From Armigeres subalbatus (taxonomy: Eukaryota > Arthropoda > Insecta > Diptera > Culicidae), in NCBI RefSeq assembly GCF_024139115.2, contig NC_085139.1, positions 2,179,470 to 2,243,469 on the forward strand: 64,000 nt of DNA. Direction: 5' to 3'. Made by a program: the position numbers and the translations under genes. Each line of letters starts with the position of its first letter. Position 1 is the stretch's first letter. The notes below the pieces were generated by a model. That model saw only the letters and a list, made by a program, of their open reading frames with translations, was not told the DNA's origin and searched no databases. Shown here one piece after another: positions 57,440-64,000 of this stretch.

Positions 57440-58250
57440 ATCTCTGAATTCCCAATTATTAATTACGATTATTTATATTTCTACTGGTCTTCGAACTGGT
57501 CGCAAAGACAAACAAAATTATTTACCAACCATATTTCTAAACATGAACTTGGACAAATTGAAATCGAATTTCCCAAACACTTCGTTAAAACGACGACAAT
57601 CAACGTTGAGATGATTATTTTGATCAAAAACAGTACGATGAACACGTCGACTATTTCTAGCCGGAACGTTGAGATTCATGTTGTTCAAAAGTTCCGAGCA
57701 GTCAAACTTGCTTTCAAACACGAATAAGCGCTACAAAATAATCCTCCTTCTAGCCAAACTTGACAGATGTACCAATGGGGAACGATGCTCATACGGTGGT
57801 AAAGGTGGTAAACAAACAGGATCATTCCATGGCACGAGGCGAAGAGCGAAACGAAGGCAATTCCGTCGAATTCGTTCGATTCGGTGCCCAATCTAGCACA
57901 CCATATTTGAAAATGCTTCGAACAAACCGGCAGTAGAGTGTCTTGAAACTATAAACTGCTACGTATTACGCTTTGCCGTCACTGTTGTAATATTGACTCG
58001 GACTATGCTGACAGATGACTTTCTATAGTTGAAGACACTTCATGACATTTACTTCCATTTCGTTTAACATCCACCAGTTCAGTAACGCGTCAATTACAGG
58101 TTGGACAGCGTAGCACTCAAAAACTAATGTCACTACGCAAAAGAACTTCACCTGGACCTAACGACCAGGCAAGAGCACGCAACTCAGGTTCAGTTCATGA
58201 AGAATATGTATAGCCGCCAGACATTCTCCTCTAATGTGAACGTATACTAT
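57440..58250. other. Unassigned DNA with short open frames
   Basis: Short frames on both strands at 57518-57896 overlap and carry no recognised domain. Nothing else is visible. Confidence 0.3.
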
Positions 58251-58254
58251 ATAC

Positions 58255-58455
58255 ATGTGGAAAGTTTGGCTTGACAAAAGCGAGCTCATTCAGTAGCCGC
58301 TAAGTTTCGAAAAGGCCGACGGAGGTCCTTCGAAGCTTAGTTGGTTCGGGTCGTGGGTTAGAGTCCCATTGAAGAGGAAGTGATTAACTCCAATACATTT
58401 TTCAAATCATAATCTTCCACATAATGTACATATTCACATCTGAGTTTTCAGAACA
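58255..58455 (+). mobile_element. tRNA-derived SINE fragment, deleted between boxes
   Basis: An A-box-like AGCTTAGTTGGTT (58336-58348) is followed only a few bases later by a B-box-like GGGTTAGAGTCCC (58355-58367). In intact tRNA-type promoters these lie some 30-60 bp apart, so an internal deletion is inferred. The upstream GCCGCTAAGTTTCGAAAAGG and downstream body are non-coding. Confidence 0.5.
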
Positions 58456-58489
58456 TTGTAAACAAAAAACATTTCCGGCCACATTACCT

Positions 58490-58990
58490 TTTAACCTAAT
58501 TGCAATTTTCGGCTTAATAGACCGCTCTGCCTGCAAACGAAAACAAAACTCGCGCTGTATACTAATCTGATTCTTCCGGTGGCTTTATACGGCCAAAAAA
58601 CACGGACGTTAAACGAGGCTGATCGGAGAGCTTTCGGAGTGTTTGAGCGTAAAGTGCTGCGGACAATACTCGGCGTTACACAGGAGAATGGTATCTGGCA
58701 GCGTCGCATGAATCACGAGTTGTACCAGGTGTAGAAAGGGCTGGAAATAATTAGGATTATACAACACGGCAGACTACGGAGGGCTGGTCACGTTGTTCGT
58801 ATGCCGGAAGAACGGCAAGTGAAGATGATATTGAGCAGAGAACCCGGAAGAGGCCGAAGGCTTCGTGGAAGGCCGCGTACACGATGGCTTTTTGCAGTTG
58901 AAAAGGACCAGAGGGGGCTCAATGTTTAGGGCGACTGGAATCGATTGGCCCAGGATGGAGTCCAGTGGAGAAGGATACTCCATTCGGCGT
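58490..58990 (+). pseudogene. RTE-like RT C-terminal remnant
   Basis: A frame reading LILPVALYGQKT, RAFGVFERKVLRTILG, GIWQRRMNHELYQV, a stop, then GRLRRAGHVVRM and GRPRTRW, a second stop, then DWNRLAQDGVQWRR is homologous to the C-terminal third of the RTE copies at 34.0, 36.9 and 50.2 kb but clearly diverged from them, so it comes from another subfamily. RT core and endonuclease are absent. Two in-frame stops confirm decay. Confidence 0.8.
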
Positions 58991-59034
58991 AGGTTCATCG
59001 AAAAGCTGTAGCCCATCAGGTATCAAGAAAGACC

Positions 59035-60135
59035 TCTCTGCCTAACGACCATTTCGGCTAAACGGAATTGTTCGTCAGATAGCCTATTCGGTCAAACGAC
59101 TTTGTCGGCCAAATGACCTGTTCGGCCAAACGACGTTTTCCAGGTCACGGCCAAACAACATTTACCGCCGTATTACCTGTTGGGCCAAAATGCCTTTTCC
59201 TCCAAACGACCGTTTAAGTCAAATGCATTATCGTCCAAATGACCTTTTCGGTCAAACATTCAATTCGGTCAAATGATAGATAGATAAGGGCGAAAAACGT
59301 TCGGGATACGAAGGGTCGTATTTTCATTCAATATTCGCCTGTAGCGTTCTAATACGTCTGCCACTCAGCCCAGCTCGGTTCACTAAGTCTGCTTCAAAGT
59401 GCGTAAGTGGCTACGTCTGCAAGAGTAGAACTCGGTTCGTTGGCCTAACCGTATCTTCCAAACAAAAATAATCTTGCCAGGCGAATACTATTTAGTAAAA
59501 TCAGAAGTATTAAAGCGCTATAGGCTCACACAGCTTGGGTGATCAATATGATTCCCTGAGGTTTATGAGGCAGCCATTTTGCCGAAAGCCACAACCCAAC
59601 AAACATTGGAGGTAAATAAAACGCTTATATGACCAAAAGTAGTCCTCTATAGCTTATATCGGTAAAATTTGTCGTATGACAAAAAAAAATTGGCTGATGC
59701 GCATCTTGTCTAAAATTATTTGCCGAAAATTTTGGTCAATCAGTTCCAAAACAATTTGACCGAATTGTGGCAGAAAAGTTCATTTGGCCGAAATCGGCAT
59801 TCGGTCGGAAGTGTCGTTTGCCTGAATGGGTCATTTTGCTAAAATAGCCATTTAGCCTAATTGTTCATTTGGCAGAAAATTTCATTTGGCCAAAATGGTT
59901 GTTTTGCAGAAAGGACATGTTCGGGTCAAATGAGATTTTTGGAATATAAAATCTGTTAGGGCAAACAACTTTTTCGATCCACTTCTTCCGAATGTACCTA
60001 TCGACTGTTTATCGCTTTCGGCCAAATGTAATTTTCGGTCAAACCATTCCCGACCGAATATCGTTTCGGACAAACGTTTAATTCGATCTAATGGAATTTG
60101 GTTAGATGACTTTCGGCCTAACGTAGATTGGGACA
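59035..60135. mobile_element. Foldback element with inverted CGGCCAAATGAC arrays
   Basis: The left arm (59035-59275) repeats TTCGGCCAAACGAC and CGGCCAAATGACCTG; the right arm (59690-60130) repeats the inverse, CATTTGGCCGAAA and GTCGTTTGCC. The centre of about 410 bp is unrelated. Same family as 21.6-22.2 kb, different centre. No transposase. Confidence 0.7.
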
Positions 60136-60144
60136 TTTTTTTCT

Positions 60145-60412
60145 TCTGTTCCGACTTGTGATGTCAAGCGTGAGGGAAGAGCGCCGGAATAAATGATTTT
60201 CTCATAGTTTTCGACAAATAATGTCGAAGACGTTTTGGAAGAGCGTCGGATTGAATGATTTGTGTTCTCATCGGTTTCGACTTGTAATGTCGAAGACGCT
60301 CTAGAAGAGCGTCGGATTGAATGATTTGTGTTCTCATCGGTTTCGACTTGTAATGTCGAAGACGCTCTCGAAGAGCGTCGGAATGAATGATTTGCTCATT
60401 GGTTTCGATTTG
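60145..60412. repeat. 66-bp minisatellite with two hairpins per unit
   Basis: About four units; the two central ones (60262-60327 and 60328-60393) are nearly identical. Each unit contains TCGACTTGTAATGTCGA and GACGCTCTAGAAGAGCGTC, both self-complementary. The outer units are diverged. Confidence 0.9.
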
Positions 60413-60485
60413 TGATTTATTTATTTATTTATTATTTATTTATTTTTTTTAAATTTATTTATTTATTTATTTTTTTATTTAATTT
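60413..60485 (-). repeat. (TTTA)n, probable LINE tail
   Basis: An interrupted ATTT/TTTA microsatellite directly at the 3' side of the minus-strand non-LTR element. On that strand it is (TAAA)n and probably marks the end of its 3' UTR. Confidence 0.65.
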
Positions 60486-60757
60486 CATCTGACAAAAAAT
60501 ATCTTAATGAAATAGGGATGTGGAAAAGCTTTTTTGAGATAACGATAACGACTGAATGAGAGAACATTACAAAAACTGGTTCGACATATCCACAACAGAT
60601 CAAAACTACAAATACAATATAAAAATAATAATGGTCTTAGTGTTAAAACAAAATAAACACATCTTTAGATTCATCGTCTTTAGATTCATGTCGTAGACCG
60701 AGAAAAAAATGACAAAAAAATACCAACTCTTTCAGAATATTTAAATTGGGCGACATC
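60486..60757 (-). other. 3' UTR of the non-LTR element
   Basis: Non-coding sequence between the inferred ORF2 stop (complement 60758-60760) and the (TTTA)n tail. Two adjacent copies of CTTTAGATTCAT occur near 60665 and 60680. Confidence 0.55.
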
Positions 60758-63592
60758 TCACCTGATTCCGTTGCGTAACATACGCTCCAGCCGTAGTCGG
60801 AAGGCATTGGGCGAGGAGTTGAAGTCGAAAGCACTATAGTACTCATGTACCGAACAGGATCGTGCAGTCCGTAATTAGCAACACGTGGTGGAAGGTAAAG
60901 GATGTTTCTTATTCGTAGTGGTCGTTCTGGTGCATACATTTGAAGAGCAGCAAGCATTTCAGGAGAATCGATTTCACCTTCAAGAATTTTCGCGACAAAA
61001 ACAGCTTGAGCTATCGATCTTCTACTCTCTAGAGTGTCTGATCCCAGTAGCTGACATCGGTGTTCATAGGGCGGTAGGTTAACTGCGTCGTTCCAAGGAA
61101 GATGACGTAGCGAACAAATTTCTTTTGTACGGTTTCCAGTCTCCAAACTCTTTGATACGGGCTCCAAATAACTGATCCAAATTCGACAATCGATCGAACT
61201 AGTGAGCAATTCAGTGATTTCAGGCAAAAAGGGTCCCGAAAGTAATCGGCGATCTTAAAGATGAATCCCAATTGTTTATTGGCTTTAGTAACAACATCCG
61301 AATAATGCGTTTTGAATGTAAGAGCTGAATCTAGCATAATACCAAGATCCCGTACTGTATCAACACGGTGCAGTATTAGATCGTTAATTGTGTAATCGAA
61401 ATGAATTGGGTTTTGCTTTCGATGGTAACTAATCAAATTGCATTTTTGGATACTCAGCGTAAGAAGGTCCCTGCTGCACCATTCGCTGAAATCGTTGATG
61501 AGCTGCTGTAACTGCAGGCAATCGGCATGGTGTCTGATAACAGCAAATATCTTGACATCGTCGGCATAGAATACCCTGCATTCAGATGGAAGGACGAATC
61601 CAACGTCGTTCAAGAAAATTGAGAACAACAGCGCCCCCAAATTGCTACCCTGGGAAACTCCCAAATAGCATGTGAAATGTTCGGATTGTGCCGATCCAAT
61701 GTTTACACAGAGTTTGCGGTTTTTCAGATACGAGTCGAACCAATGTACTAAATCTGGAGAGACGCCTAGGTTTATCAGTTTCGCAAGCAATATACTGTGA
61801 TCTACTCGATCGAAAGCAGCTTTCAGATCTGTATAAACTGCATCCACTTAGGCTCCTAGCTCCATGTTACGCAGGCACAACGATACAAATGGAAGGAGAT
61901 TAGTTGAGATCGACCTTTTAGGGTAGAATCCATGCTGATCAGGTGATATATACGATTTACAGGCAGCAAACAGTACGTCATTCACTATCATTTCGAAAAT
62001 TTTTGAGCAAGCAGACAAAGATGTAATCCCTCCGTAGTTTTCCGCGTCTTGCTTGTGGCCTTTTTTAAACACAAAGAACATGAAAGAAAACTTCCAGCGT
62101 TCAGGAAATGTAATCTGACGCAGGGATAGATTGAAGAGCTTTGATAGCGGCAAGATTAACTCAGCAGAACATTTCTTCAGAATACACGGCGGGATACCAT
62201 CAGGACCTCAAGTGATGGAATATTTTAGCTTATTGATGGCCAATTCAACTATATCCAGGCTTATAACGAAATTGTTGAAATTGACTACATCGTTGGGTGT
62301 ATCAATAAGTGCCGCCTCCACTTAAGAAATTGGCGCACTAGTGTCGTTAAAAACTTGCTTGAAGCGATCCGCCAAAAGGTTACATTTGTCAACGGCAGAT
62401 CGAGCGCGCCTGTTTCCCAGAAAAATTCCAGCAGGAAGGCCTCCCTCATTCTTTTTTGACTTCACGAACGACCAGAATGTCTTAGGATGACGACGGAGTT
62501 TTTGCTGCATACGCCAGGTGTAACGTTTGTAAAGGTAACGGTTGTAGATACGATAATTATTGCTTGCCAGAACGAAGGATCGCTTGGTAAAAACATTCCT
62601 GGATTGGCTGTATTTTCGAAGCGATTTAGTTCTTAAGCGTTTTAAATATCGAAGCCGCGCATTGCCCCATGCAGGCTTAGGAGAAGGTCGACACGCAGAT
62701 CGAGATAATTTGATTTAGAGTAAGGGTGAAGAATTCAACCGCATCGTCAATGCTTCCAAACGTATCAACAAGTCGCCAGTCGATCTGCGTAAGTGCGTGC
62801 TTCATAGAAACGAGATCCACCCTATTGAAATCAAACGCCACAGGATCTTCTATGTTTTCGAACTGAATAGGGATGGAAATATCAACTAATGTTTCCAATA
62901 CCGGATGATTAGCATCAAGTCCTTTCGGATACTGTACAATTAGGAAGTGCAACATCGTTCACCAAAACTAAGTCGAGTAGTCGGGAGTTGCGGTTCATCA
63001 CCGCATTGATTTGCGCCAGACGATGTAGATCGAAGCCGTCAAACAGAGCACAACATTGTGTCGGCATATGGGATCGCAAGTAGTCAATTATTGGGAGCTC
63101 GTTATTAGTGACATTCCAAACCACTCCAGCTTGATTATAGTCACCATACAGGAGGGCCAAGTCGTTGTTGTTCAGTCGGGAAAATACTGAACCGATCGAA
63201 TTGATGTGATTGTCGATGTACACCATGTCATGTTTACGATCTGGAGGAAGATACATTGCACCGATACTAATCCTACGATTGGATGCTGTAATCCTGACCC
63301 AAAGTTGCTCAACTGATGTGCTAATAACAGCGGTGTCCAAGCAACAATCTAGCCGCTTAGATACTGCAATTAAAATGCCACCTCCACGTGTCTTCGTACT
63401 ATTTAAAGAATTGCGATCGTTCCGAAATACATTGAACTGATTACCGAATAGTTGTGTGGAATGTATTCGGTCATCGAGCCAAGTTTCAATGAGAACCAAA
63501 ACATCATATTCCGATACCGTAGCAGCCGTGAAGAAGTCATCAATTTTGGTTCGTAATCCACGCACATTCTGGTAGTAGACCAGGATCACTTG
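60758..63592 (-). pseudogene. CR1/Jockey-like non-LTR ORF2 (endonuclease + RT)
   Basis: ORF2 of a LINE in which endonuclease nicks the target and reverse transcriptase copies the RNA. Order on the minus strand: endonuclease from 63589 (YYQNVRGLRTKIDDF, ETWLDD, GDYNQAG), linker, RT from about 62200 (GPDGIPPCILKK, SKIFE, DLKAAFDRVDHSIL, GVSQGSNLGALLF, catalytic YADD at complement 61557-61568), and a C-terminal domain (RSIAQAVFVAKIL, YAPERPLR, FDFNSSPNAFRLRLE) ending at TGA 60758-60760. Breaks: frameshifts near 62930, 62690, 61105 and 60835; in-frame stops at 61848-61850, near 62320 and near 62215. Otherwise it is nearly full length, about 2.8 kb. The RYYQNVRG start and the C-terminal motif suggest a CR1-type clade, but Jockey-type cannot be excluded from memory alone. 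Confidence 0.88.
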
Positions 63593-64000
63593 TTGCTAAC
63601 GATGCATTGCAGCGAACAAGATTGTTCAGAGGCTCGGATTGAAGTACCGTAGTGCTGCTACTGTTAGACGAGGAATAATTGCCTAGGACAGCAAGGTAGG
63701 AACGACTTGTATAACTGGAATCGACATCAGGAATTGGTGAACGCAGAAGCTCGACTGTGACGGATGGCTTAGGGGTTCCCATAAGGCTGTTTGGTGTGCG
63801 TTCCGTTGATGAACTCAAATGAGGACTAGAGTCGGTGCAGCTGCTATCGTCCCCAAACGGGCTATCGCTAGGATCAGGGCGAAATACGAAAGTTTGCTTA
63901 ATACATTGTACTTGCCTGCGCAGGCCGGATGGAAAGCCCCTTCACCAAATCCGAACACAGGTACAGAACGGCTTATCTGACTCGTGCAATTGTCAGGAAG
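63593..64000 (-). pseudogene. ORF1 C-terminus of the same LINE, cut by window
   Basis: An open minus-strand frame from about 63925 to 63540 overlaps the start of ORF2. It is serine-rich (SSSTERTPNSLMGTPKPS, GNYSSSNSSSTT) with no zinc knuckle visible in this part. Upstream of 63925 the frame is interrupted. The promoter end lies outside the window, so neither a 5' end nor a target duplication can be given. Confidence 0.5.

Overview
This 64-kb window is repeat-dominated nuclear DNA of an insect, most likely a culicine mosquito of the genus Aedes. The main support is a decayed tRNA-derived SINE of the Feilai type (31.5 kb), RTE-clade, CR1/Jockey-like and BEL/Pao retrotransposon remnants, and many short inverted-repeat elements of kinds I associate with Aedes genomes. 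The genus is recognised from memory of such repeats, not from a search. I could not defend a single host protein-coding exon. Nearly all the long open frames are transposon proteins or by-products of tandem repeats.

Layout. 1-5 kb: unassigned non-coding DNA and a decayed MITE copy. 5.1-6.9 kb: a T-rich tract duplicated in tandem, into which a pogo-type MITE and a tiny truncated retroposon have inserted. 6.9-8.7 kb: one hAT-like end and a 23-bp minisatellite. 8.7-12.0 kb: a heptanucleotide satellite (TGATTTC)n in three blocks, each closed by the same ~160-bp spacer. 12-17.5 kb: unassigned DNA, strand-asymmetric purine arrays and decayed minisatellites. 17.5-20.9 kb: a minus-strand BEL/Pao pol remnant (reverse transcriptase, RNase H, integrase). 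21-23.3 kb: MITEs and a foldback element. 23.3-27.3 kb: unassigned, possibly host non-coding DNA. 27.3-29 kb: decayed ~122-bp tandem repeats with a nested MITE. 29.5-31.9 kb: a composite made of inverted TTTCGCGGAATG arrays enclosing a 116-bp-arm hairpin, a 53-bp higher-order minisatellite and the SINE. 32-38 kb: MITEs, an internally deleted RTE element, a 5'-truncated RTE element and a hAT MITE with an exact 8-bp target duplication. 43-49 kb: nested foldback elements, alternating purine/pyrimidine arrays, and a SINE-like retroposon bounded by a 26-bp target duplication that carries nine 99-bp monomers in front of its tRNA-like body. 49.6-52.6 kb: a second RTE copy and a Ty1/copia remnant. 53.9 kb: a perfect 49-bp-arm hairpin. 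58.3-60.5 kb: a tRNA-SINE, a further RT tail, another foldback and a 66-bp minisatellite. 60.5-64 kb: a minus-strand non-LTR element, ORF2 broken but nearly complete, with ORF1 running off the window edge.

No gene set works together as a pathway here. The window records successive insertions, tandem expansions and inverted duplications. The items most worth following up are the monomer-headed SINE, the heptamer satellite with its conserved spacer, and the hairpins and foldback elements, which could make double-stranded RNA if transcribed.
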